DNA of 39,678 nt, taken from Desulfovibrio sp. TomC. GTDB lineage: Bacteria; Desulfobacterota; Desulfovibrionia; Desulfovibrionales; Desulfovibrionaceae. Below the pieces are notes generated by a model that saw nothing but the letters and a program-made list of their open reading frames with translations, did no database searches and had not been told where the DNA came from. The stretch spans positions 1-39,678 of the forward strand of contig NZ_JSEH01000033.1 in assembly GCF_000801335.2 (NCBI RefSeq), in the 5' to 3' direction. A program made the translations under genes and the position numbers. The stretch's first letter is position 1. Each line of letters opens with the position of its first letter. Below, piece by piece: positions 32,370 through 39,678 of the stretch.

Positions 32370-33809
32370 ATGCCAATGCCCAATTGTCACGGAATGCAGG
32401 ATACCGGTTGCACGTTGGAAAAGTCGCCATCCGCGCCGAACACGCCCCGCCCGCGAATCTATGGGGCAGCACTGCTGCTGGCCCTGACTTGGTTTCTGAC
32501 CCTCCACGTCTCGGGACCGCATGCCGCTCAGATCCCCGATCTCGACGCCTACTTGGCCGAAGCCGCAGCCAACAATCCCGACATCAAAGCTGCGACCAAA
32601 CGGGCCGCCGCAGCCAAACACCGCATCCCCCAGGAAAAAAGCCTGCCCGATCCCTCGGTGTCCGTGGGCTATCAGAACGAGGGCCTGCGCTGGTACACCT
32701 ACGGCAATTCCGACGATGCCCAATGGATGGCCGGCCTGTCCCAGACCATCCCCTACCCGGGCAAGCTCATGGCCAAGGGCGACGTGGCCGCTCGCGAGGC
32801 CGACACCCTGGGCATCCAGGCCGACATCGTCCGTTTCAAGACCGAATCCCGGGTCAAGGAACTCTATTACGACTTGTTTTTGGCCTACAAAAGCCTGGAC
32901 ATTTTGGAGCGAAAGGAAAATCTGCTGGCCGGCATGGAGCAGGCCGCTCTGGCCCGTTACAGTGCGGGAGTGGGCTCCACCCAGGACGTACTCATGGCCC
33001 AATCGGAAAAGTACCTGCTGCTGGACCAGGGCGTGGCCTTGCGCCGGCAGATCACCACCCAGGAGGCCATGCTGGCCGAAGCTCTGGGCCGGCGCGCTCC
33101 CGGAGGCATCCCCAGGCCGGCCGAGCCCCCGGCCGCCCTCTATCCCCGCTCCCTGGACGAGTTGCTGGCGAAATTCGCCCCTGGCGCGCCGGAGTCGCGC
33201 TCCCGGGAAAAAATGGTGGAAGCGGCCGAGGCCAAGGTGCGCGTGGCCAAGGGCGAATTCGTGCCGGACCTGACCGTCAACGCCGGCTATGCCCGCAAGG
33301 GCTTCAAAATGGAGCGCGAAATCAAGCCCGTCGTCGAAGGAGGGGATTCATTCACTGGCCGTACCCAGAAGTGGGTGGACATGTGGACCCTTGGCGTTTC
33401 GGTGACAGTTCCCCTGTATTTTTGGTCCAAACAGATGGAAGGCCTCAAAGAGTCGAGGCAGGGGCTGGAGGCCGCCAGACAGGAACTGGAAGCCGCTCGC
33501 AACACCATCACGTCCATCGTGCGCGACAACTACGCCGTCATCAAGGCCGCCGAGAGCAGCATGAACTTGTATACGAAGTCGCTTGGGCCTCGCAGCCACC
33601 AGGATTACGACCTAGCCATGGCCCGCTACGCCGCCGGTGGCGGCGACGCCCTGACCGTGCTCACCCGACTCAAGAACCTCTTTGACTACGAAGTCGACTA
33701 CTGGACCCGGGCCGTGGACAAACAAAAGGCCGCAGCCAAATTGGAAGCCCTGCTCGGGCTGGCCCAACACGCCGAACAGACGGGCAAAACCGCAAATCAC
33801 GCGCCCTAG
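32370..33809 (+). CDS. cusC: CusC-like outer-membrane efflux protein (TolC family)
   Basis: A 479-residue TolC-family channel. A long polar leader with Cys and His precedes a hydrophobic export segment (about 34-50, ending Ala-Ala-Gln). The mature protein has the duplicated alpha-helical barrel pattern, with Leu-Pro-Asp-Pro-Ser-Val-Ser-Val-Gly (a conserved TolC strand) and Gln-Thr-Ile-Pro-Tyr-Pro-Gly-Lys-Leu. ATG 32370 is preferred because GGAG lies 7 bases before; ATG 32352 has no ribosome site. It is the first gene of the three-part efflux operon. The metal is inferred from CusA. Confidence 0.9.
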   Translation: MPMPNCHGMQDTGCTLEKSPSAPNTPRPRIYGAALLLALTWFLTLHVSGPHAAQIPDLDAYLAEAAANNPDIKAATKRAAAAKHRIPQEKSLPDPSVSVGYQNEGLRWYTYGNSDDAQWMAGLSQTIPYPGKLMAKGDVAAREADTLGIQADIVRFKTESRVKELYYDLFLAYKSLDILERKENLLAGMEQAALARYSAGVGSTQDVLMAQSEKYLLLDQGVALRRQITTQEAMLAEALGRRAPGGIPRPAEPPAALYPRSLDELLAKFAPGAPESRSREKMVEAAEAKVRVAKGEFVPDLTVNAGYARKGFKMEREIKPVVEGGDSFTGRTQKWVDMWTLGVSVTVPLYFWSKQMEGLKESRQGLEAARQELEAARNTITSIVRDNYAVIKAAESSMNLYTKSLGPRSHQDYDLAMARYAAGGGDALTVLTRLKNLFDYEVDYWTRAVDKQKAAAKLEALLGLAQHAEQTGKTANHAP

Positions 33810-33836
33810 CCGCCCCCAACCCCCGGAGAATGCCCT

Positions 33837-35120
33837 ATGCGACGCGTCTCCTTGGCCTTGTCTCTGACTCTGCTTCTGGCCGCACCAGCCTTGGCCATTG
33901 CCCAAGCCGACCATACCGGCCATGCCGCGCCGGCCCAAGCGCCGGCCACCCCGACCACATCGGGGCATGAAGGCCATGCCCCGACAGCGTCGCCTCCGGC
34001 CCCGCCCCGGCCAACCAGTCCGTCCATGCCCGGCATGCCGGGTATGCCAGCCCAGCCGCAATCCCCACAGCCGGCCCCCCAGGCCGGGCCGCCCACCATC
34101 AGCATCGGCCCAGACATTATGCGGGCCATGGGCGTGCGCACGACGCCGGTGGCCAGACAGCCCTTGCAGCGCGTCATCCGGGCCACCGGCCGGGTGGAGT
34201 TCGACGAACGCCTTCTGGCCACGGTGACGACCAAGATCGAGGGATGGGTGGAGAAACTCAATGCCGACTATACCGGCAAGCCGGTCAAGAAGGGCGAGGT
34301 GCTGGCCTCCATATACAGCCCGGAGGTCATGGCCGTGCAGTTTGAGTATCTGCGTCTGCTCGACTGGGCCGCCAAGACCTCGGCCACGTCCGGAACCGCC
34401 GACACGGGACTGGACCTCGGCGGCAAGGACGCGGCAGCTTTGCTTGCCGCCGCCAGGGAGCGCTTCAAGCTTTTCGACGTGGGTGACGCCTTCATCCGGC
34501 AACTGGAAAAAAACCGACACCCCACTCGTGATTTTCCTGTGGTGAGCCCCATAAACGGCTTCGTGGTCCGCAAGATGGTGGTTGCCGGGACTAAAGTCGC
34601 GCCCGGCGAAAAGTTGTTTGATCTAGCCGATCTGTCCACGGTGTGGGTCATCGCCGAGGTCTACGAATACGAGCTGCCCTGGGTCCAGCCGGGACGCAAC
34701 GCCGTGGTCCGCTTAAGCAACGCCCCGGACGCACAGTACCCGGCCGTGGTGGACTACATCTACCCCACCCTCTCGGAGGAAACCCGCACGGCCAAGGTCC
34801 GTTTCGTGCTCAAAAATTCCGGCGACGTGCTGCGACCGGGCATGTACGCCCGGGCCGACATCGATATTGATCTCGGCGAGCGCTTGGTTGTTCCCCGCGA
34901 GGCCATCATCGACACGGGCGAGCGGCAAGTGGTCTACGCGGAAGTTCGCCCCGGCGCGTTCGAGTTGCGGGAGGTCAAGATCGGTGCCGAAGCCAGCGGC
35001 ATGGTCGAGATCGCCGCCGGGCTCAAGGAAGGGGAAAAAGTCGCGACCGCAGCCGCCTTCCTCATCGATTCCGAGACCAGGCTCAAGGGCGGGGGCGCTA
35101 CCGGCGGGCACCAACACTAA
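33837..35120 (+). CDS. cusB: CusB-like periplasmic adaptor (membrane fusion protein)
   Basis: A 427-residue adaptor. A signal peptide (about 1-22) is followed by a His- and Met-rich N-terminus (Asp-His-Thr-Gly-His; Gly-His-Glu-Gly-His; Met-Pro-Gly-Met-Pro-Gly-Met-Pro). This is the type of metal-capture tail seen in Cu/Ag adaptors. The body has barrel-sandwich and beta-barrel domains: Gly-Trp-Val-Glu-Lys-Leu, then Val-Val-Ser-Pro-Ile-Asn-Gly, and Val-Pro-Arg-Glu-Ala-Ile-Ile. It links CusC and CusA and hands metal to CusA. GGAG precedes the start; cusA follows after 15 bp. Confidence 0.93.
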   Translation: MRRVSLALSLTLLLAAPALAIAQADHTGHAAPAQAPATPTTSGHEGHAPTASPPAPPRPTSPSMPGMPGMPAQPQSPQPAPQAGPPTISIGPDIMRAMGVRTTPVARQPLQRVIRATGRVEFDERLLATVTTKIEGWVEKLNADYTGKPVKKGEVLASIYSPEVMAVQFEYLRLLDWAAKTSATSGTADTGLDLGGKDAAALLAAARERFKLFDVGDAFIRQLEKNRHPTRDFPVVSPINGFVVRKMVVAGTKVAPGEKLFDLADLSTVWVIAEVYEYELPWVQPGRNAVVRLSNAPDAQYPAVVDYIYPTLSEETRTAKVRFVLKNSGDVLRPGMYARADIDIDLGERLVVPREAIIDTGERQVVYAEVRPGAFELREVKIGAEASGMVEIAAGLKEGEKVATAAAFLIDSETRLKGGGATGGHQH

Positions 35121-35135
35121 GCGAGAACAAATTTT

Positions 35136-38100
35136 ATGCTTATCGCCAAAATCATTAACGCCAGCGCCAAGAACGCCTTTCTGGTCATCCTGGCCACAGC
35201 CCTGCTCGTCCTGTGGGGCGTGTGGGCGCTTCGGTCCACGCCCCTGGACGCCATCCCGGACTTAAGCGACCCACAAGTCATCGTCTACACCGAATGGCCG
35301 GGTCGAAGCCCCAACCTGGTGGAGGACCAGGTCACCTATCCCATCGTCACCACCCTGCTGGCCGCCCCCAAAGTCCAGGCCGTGCGCGGCTATTCCTTTT
35401 TCGGCAGTTCGTTTATCTACGTGATCTTCCAAGAAGGCACGGACATTTACTGGGGCCGAAGCCGCGTTCTGGAATATCTGCAATCGGTCAAAAGCAAGAT
35501 ACCGGCCGATGTCACGCCCCAACTCGGCCCGGATGCCACCAGCCTCGGCTGGGGATTCTCCTACGCCCTGGAGGATCCGGACAACCGCTATGACCTGGGG
35601 CAACTGCGCTCACTACAGGATTGGAACCTCAAGCTGGCCCTGGAAAGCGTCCCCGGCGTGTCCCAGGTAGCCAGCGTCGGAGGCTACGTCAAGCAATACC
35701 AGATCACCGTGGACCCCAACCGCCTGCAAGGCTACGGCATCCCCCTGACCAAGGTCCTGGAGGCGGTAAAAAAAAGCAACAACGAGGTTGAAGGCCGGGT
35801 TCTGGAGTTCACCGGCATCGAATACATGGTGCGCGGCAAGGGCTATATAACGAGCGTCAAGGACATCGAGGATATCCCTGTGGGGGTGAGCCCCCGGGGC
35901 ACGCCTGTCTACGTCCGGGACGTGGGCAGCGTGCGGATTGGGCCGGAAATACGGCGCGGAGCCGCCGACCTCGACGGCAAGGGCGAGGTCGTGGGCGGCA
36001 TCGTGGTGGTGCGCTTCGGCGAGAACGTCCTGTCGGTCATTGAGCGGGTCAAGGAGAAAATCGAAAAAGATATCAAACCGAGCCTGCCCGAAGGGGTACG
36101 CGTCGTGCCCACCTACGACCGCTCGGACCTGATCGAGCGGTCCATCGATACGCTGACCGAAGAGATTGTGAAGCTCACCATTGCCGTCTCAGTGGTGTGC
36201 ATCGTTTTTCTCTTTCACCTGCCAAGCGCCCTGGTGGTCATCCTCACCCTGCCCGTGGCCATCCTCATCTCGTTTATCTGCATGTACTACCTGGGCGTGA
36301 CGTCTAACATCATGAGCTTGTCCGGCATCGCCATCGCCATCGGAGCCATGGTGGACGCCTCCATCATCATGGTGGAAAACGCGCACAAGCGACTGGAAGA
36401 ATGGGAAGAGTCGGGCCGCCAGGGGCCCCGCGCAACGGTCATTGTGGCTGCGGCCGCCGAGGTCGGGCCGTCACTGTTTTTTTCGCTGCTGGTCATCACT
36501 CTGGGGTTCCTGCCGGTTTTCACGCTTCAGGCCCAGGCCGGCCGGCTGTTCAAACCCCTGGCCTTCACCAAAACTTTCGCCATGCTGTTTTCCTCGTTTC
36601 TGGCCGTGACCCTGACGCCCGTGCTCATGACCATACTCATCCGAGGCAAAATCCGGCCGGAAGAGAAAAATCCCATCAGTCACGTCCTGCGCCTGATGTA
36701 TACGCCGTTCGCCCATTTAGCCCTGCGTTTTAAAAAGACGCTTCTGGTTCTGGCCCTGATGGTCCTGGTCGCCACGGCCATTCCCTTTTCGCGGCTGGGC
36801 ACGGAGTTCATGCCGCCGCTTTACGAGGGCACGCTTTTTTACATGCCCGCGACCATGCCCGGCGCTTCCATTGGCGAGGCCACAAAGCTCTTGCAGTACC
36901 AGGACGCCATGCTCAAGACCATTCCGGAAGTCGACCAGGTCTTCGGCAAGGCCGGCCGGGCAGAAACGGCCACAGACCCGGCCCCCATCGAAATGTTTGA
37001 AACCGTCATCAACCTCAAGCCCGAATCCCAGTGGCGGCCGGGCATGACCGTGGAAAAGATCAAGGCCGAGATGGATCAAAAACTGACCATGCCCGGCGTG
37101 GTCAACGCCTTCACCATGCCCATCAAAGCCCGCATCGACATGCTCTCCACCGGTATCCGCACCCCGGTCGGGGTCAAGATTCTCGGGTCGAACCTGAACA
37201 CTATCGATCACATCGGCCTGGAAATCGAGCAGGCCATTCGCGGCGTGCCCAACACCCGCAGCGTCTATGCCGAACGCGTGACCACCGGCTATTTCCTGGA
37301 TTTCAGCGTCAATCGGGAGAAGGCCGCCCGCTACGGCCTGACCGTGGGCGACGTGCAGGAGGTCATCCAATCGGCCGTGGGCGGCATGAACCTGACCACC
37401 ACAGTGGAAGGCCGCGAGCGCTATCCGGTCAATGTCCGCTATCCCCGGGAGCTTCGCGACAGCCTGGAAAAGCTGCGCCGGGTCTTGGTCCCTGTAATGA
37501 TGCCCGCCGGCAGGCGGCCAACCGAACCTGATCGCGGTGGCTTCGAAATCCCCCCGCCCTTAGGGGCCTTAGCCACGGCCACGGGAACCGTGAATATTCC
37601 CCTGGCCGAACTGGCCGATATCCAGGTGACCAAGGGACCGACCGTCATCAAAAGCGAGGCGGGGATGCTCGTCTCCTATGTCTACGTGGACTTTGCCGGC
37701 ACGGACGTCGGAACGTATGTGGACGGGGCCAAGAAAGCCGTGTCCGCCATCGAAATCCCCAATGGCTATCGGCTGGGGTGGAGCGGCGAATACGAATACC
37801 TCGTGGCCACCCATGAACGCTTGAAAATGGTTATCCCACTCACAGCTGCCCTCATCTTCATCCTGATCTATTTAAACACAGGTTCGGTGGCCAGCACCTT
37901 GATCGTCCTTTTGGCCGTGCCCTTTTCCCTGGTGGGCTCGTTCTGGTTTCTCTATCTTTTGGGCTACAACATGAGCATCGCTGTGTGGATCGGACTCATC
38001 GCCCTGGCTGGCCTTGATGCCGAGACCGGCGTGGTCATGTTGCTCTATCTTGAGTTGGCCTACGCCAAATGGCAGAAAGAGGGCCGGTTGAACAGCCGCA

Positions 38101-38342
38101 AAGACCTGGAGGACTCGATCCTGTACGGCGCAATCAAGCGCATTCGACCCAAGATCATGACCGTGACGGTCATCCTGGCTGGACTCGTGCCCATCATGTT
38201 CAGCCATGGGACCGGCTCGGACGTGATGAAGCGCATCGCGGCTCCCATGGTCGGCGGCGTCATCACCTCCACCATTCTGGAACTGCTGCTTTATCCGGCC
38301 ATCTTCGCCTTATGGAAGGGCCACAGGCTGAAGAAAGAGTAA
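35136..38342 (+). CDS. cusA: CusA-like copper/silver RND efflux pump
   Basis: A 1068-residue heavy-metal RND transporter, full family length with 12 expected membrane helices and two large periplasmic loops. The three methionines that form the Cu(I)/Ag(I) relay of E. coli CusA (M573, M623, M672) have exact counterparts: Met570 in Tyr-Met-Pro-Ala, Met620 in Ile-Glu-Met-Phe, and Met669 in Ile-Asp-Met-Leu-Ser-Thr-Gly, all with a constant offset of 3. This favours monovalent copper or silver over Zn/Co/Ni (CzcA/CnrA). Membrane Asp in Met-Val-Asp-Ala-Ser fits the proton relay. Confidence 0.96.
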   Translation: MLIAKIINASAKNAFLVILATALLVLWGVWALRSTPLDAIPDLSDPQVIVYTEWPGRSPNLVEDQVTYPIVTTLLAAPKVQAVRGYSFFGSSFIYVIFQEGTDIYWGRSRVLEYLQSVKSKIPADVTPQLGPDATSLGWGFSYALEDPDNRYDLGQLRSLQDWNLKLALESVPGVSQVASVGGYVKQYQITVDPNRLQGYGIPLTKVLEAVKKSNNEVEGRVLEFTGIEYMVRGKGYITSVKDIEDIPVGVSPRGTPVYVRDVGSVRIGPEIRRGAADLDGKGEVVGGIVVVRFGENVLSVIERVKEKIEKDIKPSLPEGVRVVPTYDRSDLIERSIDTLTEEIVKLTIAVSVVCIVFLFHLPSALVVILTLPVAILISFICMYYLGVTSNIMSLSGIAIAIGAMVDASIIMVENAHKRLEEWEESGRQGPRATVIVAAAAEVGPSLFFSLLVITLGFLPVFTLQAQAGRLFKPLAFTKTFAMLFSSFLAVTLTPVLMTILIRGKIRPEEKNPISHVLRLMYTPFAHLALRFKKTLLVLALMVLVATAIPFSRLGTEFMPPLYEGTLFYMPATMPGASIGEATKLLQYQDAMLKTIPEVDQVFGKAGRAETATDPAPIEMFETVINLKPESQWRPGMTVEKIKAEMDQKLTMPGVVNAFTMPIKARIDMLSTGIRTPVGVKILGSNLNTIDHIGLEIEQAIRGVPNTRSVYAERVTTGYFLDFSVNREKAARYGLTVGDVQEVIQSAVGGMNLTTTVEGRERYPVNVRYPRELRDSLEKLRRVLVPVMMPAGRRPTEPDRGGFEIPPPLGALATATGTVNIPLAELADIQVTKGPTVIKSEAGMLVSYVYVDFAGTDVGTYVDGAKKAVSAIEIPNGYRLGWSGEYEYLVATHERLKMVIPLTAALIFILIYLNTGSVASTLIVLLAVPFSLVGSFWFLYLLGYNMSIAVWIGLIALAGLDAETGVVMLLYLELAYAKWQKEGRLNSRKDLEDSILYGAIKRIRPKIMTVTVILAGLVPIMFSHGTGSDVMKRIAAPMVGGVITSTILELLLYPAIFALWKGHRLKKE

Positions 38343-38445
38343 AAAACCAAAGGGATATCTTTAACCTCCAAAAAACAAGAATGATTCTAAACAATTTAAC
38401 CGGGTTGAGTCTTACATGACAAACCAGCCCAGCGAGGAGAAAACC

Positions 38446-38877
38446 ATGTCCAAATCTATCCGCCGTTACGCGCTGGCCGTTACCCTTGGCATCTGCCTGA
38501 CCATGCCCTTGAAGGCCTTTTCCGCTGGCCAGGAAACCCCTGCCACACCCCACACTGGTGGTGACACGACGATGCATTCCGATAACAATATGACGAAAGG
38601 TGCCGGCATGATGATGCATGGTGCCGACATGATGATGAAAAACGATGAAAAAACGATGACGGAAGGCCACGCCATGATGATGGAGGGCCACACCATGATG
38701 AAGGAAACAAAAATGATGGACATGGCTGGCAAGAAAATGATGGAAAGTGCCGACATGATGAAAGAGGGCGGAGGTATGATGATGGAAAAGAATGAAGCAA
38801 TGAAAATGAAAGGCAAGGACATGATGATGAAAGGCATGGGTATGATGAAGGAAGGTCAATCCATGATGCACCAATAG
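38446..38877 (+). CDS. Methionine-rich periplasmic protein, probable copper binder
   Basis: A 143-residue protein with a signal peptide (about 1-27, ending Ala-Phe-Ser-Ala). By my count 36 of its residues are Met, mostly as Met-Met or Met-Met-Met blocks spaced by Lys, Glu, Gly, Ala and six His. This suits soft-metal coordination of Cu(I) or Ag(I). GAGGAG before ATG 38446 decides the start; an ATG 10 codons upstream lacks a ribosome site. It follows cusA by 103 bp and ends at a strong terminator. I know no exact family; it resembles Met-rich copper-storage or sponge proteins in composition only. Confidence 0.85.
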   Translation: MSKSIRRYALAVTLGICLTMPLKAFSAGQETPATPHTGGDTTMHSDNNMTKGAGMMMHGADMMMKNDEKTMTEGHAMMMEGHTMMKETKMMDMAGKKMMESADMMKEGGGMMMEKNEAMKMKGKDMMMKGMGMMKEGQSMMHQ

Positions 38878-38903
38878 CCAGATCCTCTTTCAAATACTCA
38901 CGA

Positions 38904-38938
38904 AAGGCGGGGAGTTGTGAAACTCCCCGCCTTTTGTT
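38904..38938 (+). terminator. Rho-independent terminator (bidirectional)
   Basis: GGCGGGGAGTT (38906-38916) pairs with AACTCCCCGCC (38921-38931) around a GTGA loop. It is extended by AA/TT and followed by TTTTGTT. It ends the cus/Met-rich transcript and, with a shorter A-tract on the other side, may also serve the convergent gene. Confidence 0.9.
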
Positions 38939-38945
38939 CCAACAT

Positions 38946-39608
38946 TCAGACCTCGACCGATTCCTTGGAAGACGATCCCTCGGCAAGTTTTCGCAGGCGC
39001 TCTTCAAGTTCCCCGGCGAGATCGATCATGGATATCTGACTTGAAGTGTCCTGTCCGGAAGAACCCCGAAGGATGACGATCCTGGCCAATTCCCGTAATG
39101 CCCCGATGGCCGCGTCAATGATGCGGCCTTGCTCCTCAACGACTTGCAAAGAATCGAGAATCTCCTGGCTCGGAGTAAAACGCCTGCAATGCCGGACCTG
39201 CCCGCCAATGATCATGTTCGCGTTGAGGAGGTAATGGGATAACGTGGCCGTGAGGGCCTTGACGGCCTCCAAGGCTGTCGCGCCTTTCTCCTGCTCCAAG
39301 ACCAATTGCTGCAGTCTGCGAGCGTGGTTGAGATACAGGCCAGTCATCAATCCGAATGCGGTGCCAAACAACACCAACGGAACCGCCATAGGGAGCATGG
39401 CGTATTCCAGGGCGAGAACGGATTGCAGGCTCCAGTCGCCGGCAAGGTCCGGAGAAGAATACCCTGGGATGGCTCCCATGGATGCCAGCAACATCACGTA
39501 GGGATGCAGCAAGAGGAAGCCAGCTATGCCCCCAAGGATCAAGCCCCAGATGGGGCGCACCCACTTTTTGCAGCCAAGCGAAACGATATCACTATCTTGT
39601 CTCTTCAT
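38946..39608 (-). CDS. Membrane protein with histidine-kinase dimerisation-like helix, no ATPase domain
   Basis: A 220-residue protein. ATG 39608 is chosen because GGGAGG lies 4 bases upstream; the frame is open 9 codons further. Two membrane segments (about 20-46 and 70-93) flank a short loop. A helix follows with Leu-Thr-Ala-Thr-Leu-Ser-His-Tyr-Leu-Leu-Asn-Ala, in which His125 sits as in a kinase H box, and a second helix (about 150-182) completes a DHp-like hairpin. The protein stops about 35 residues later, with no N, G1 or G2 boxes. It may be a phosphotransfer or regulatory remnant. It is convergent with the Met-rich gene. A promoter-like A/T-rich stretch lies at 39620-39660. Confidence 0.75.
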   Translation of the reverse strand: MKRQDSDIVSLGCKKWVRPIWGLILGGIAGFLLLHPYVMLLASMGAIPGYSSPDLAGDWSLQSVLALEYAMLPMAVPLVLFGTAFGLMTGLYLNHARRLQQLVLEQEKGATALEAVKALTATLSHYLLNANMIIGGQVRHCRRFTPSQEILDSLQVVEEQGRIIDAAIGALRELARIVILRGSSGQDTSSQISMIDLAGELEERLRKLAEGSSSKESVEV

Positions 39609-39678
39609 CCCACCTCCCTTGTTAAGTCGTAACAATACGATATAGCACGAAAAGTGTTCAATTCATGCCGAGTCGCCA

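Noticed and set aside
32348-33685. 445-codon open frame overlapping cusC in another plus-strand frame
   Set aside because: Its composition is dominated by Arg, Gly and Pro as in GC-rich out-of-frame translation; the cusC frame has TolC motifs.
38560-38870. Repetitive ATGATG-rich DNA as a possible microsatellite or CRISPR-like array
   Set aside because: The repeats follow the reading frame of a Met-rich exported protein and have no constant spacer length.

Overview
The window is a GC-rich bacterial segment. Codon use, the TraK/TraL/TraM types and the abundance of sensory genes suggest a sulfate-reducing Desulfovibrio-like deltaproteobacterium; this is inference, because there is no rRNA or tRNA to anchor it. 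It has two parts: a P-type (IncP/Ti-like) conjugation module at about 1-18330, and a metal-stress and signal-transduction region at about 18380-39608.

Conjugation part. After the end of an unidentified gene there is a TacA/TacT-type toxin-antitoxin pair on the minus strand with a palindromic operator. Next comes a short non-coding stretch with a perfect 17-bp inverted repeat followed by a P-type nic-like sequence (a candidate oriT). Two divergent small HTH regulators then flank a triple operator, and the rightward one is the first gene of the transfer operon. The operon reads traK-traL-traM-trbB-C-D-E-J-L-F-G-H-I, then traG (coupling protein), traF (pilin-maturing peptidase), a small acidic ORF and a TraC-type ArdC/Toprim protein. 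Together these encode a full P-type mating-pair formation system plus coupling protein. No relaxase, integrase or replication gene lies in the window. A lone HicB-type antitoxin gene sits on the opposite strand between trbI and traG.

Metal-stress part. A ZraS/ZraR-like (NtrB/NtrC type) two-component system on the minus strand is flanked by two plus-strand genes for small envelope proteins. Each has a recognisable sigma-54 promoter (18498 and 22313) and an upstream palindrome of one shared pattern, 85-97 bp upstream. The right-hand target operon (SHOCT protein, a small Gly/Ser-rich protein, a Met-rich ZraP-like protein) has been broken by an IS3-family element. Next comes a run of same-strand signalling genes: a chemoreceptor with a PAS domain, a kinase-like protein lacking its phospho-acceptor His, a Ser/Thr kinase fused to a split formylglycine-enzyme-like domain, a PP2C phosphatase and a diguanylate cyclase. 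The segment ends with a CusC-CusB-CusA copper/silver efflux operon, a methionine-rich periplasmic protein and a strong terminator. Convergent to it is a membrane protein with a histidine-kinase dimerisation-like helix but no ATPase domain.

The most interesting material is the sigma-54/UAS regulon around the ZraSR-like pair with its poorly known small secreted proteins, and the phage-like switch plus candidate oriT at the head of the transfer operon.
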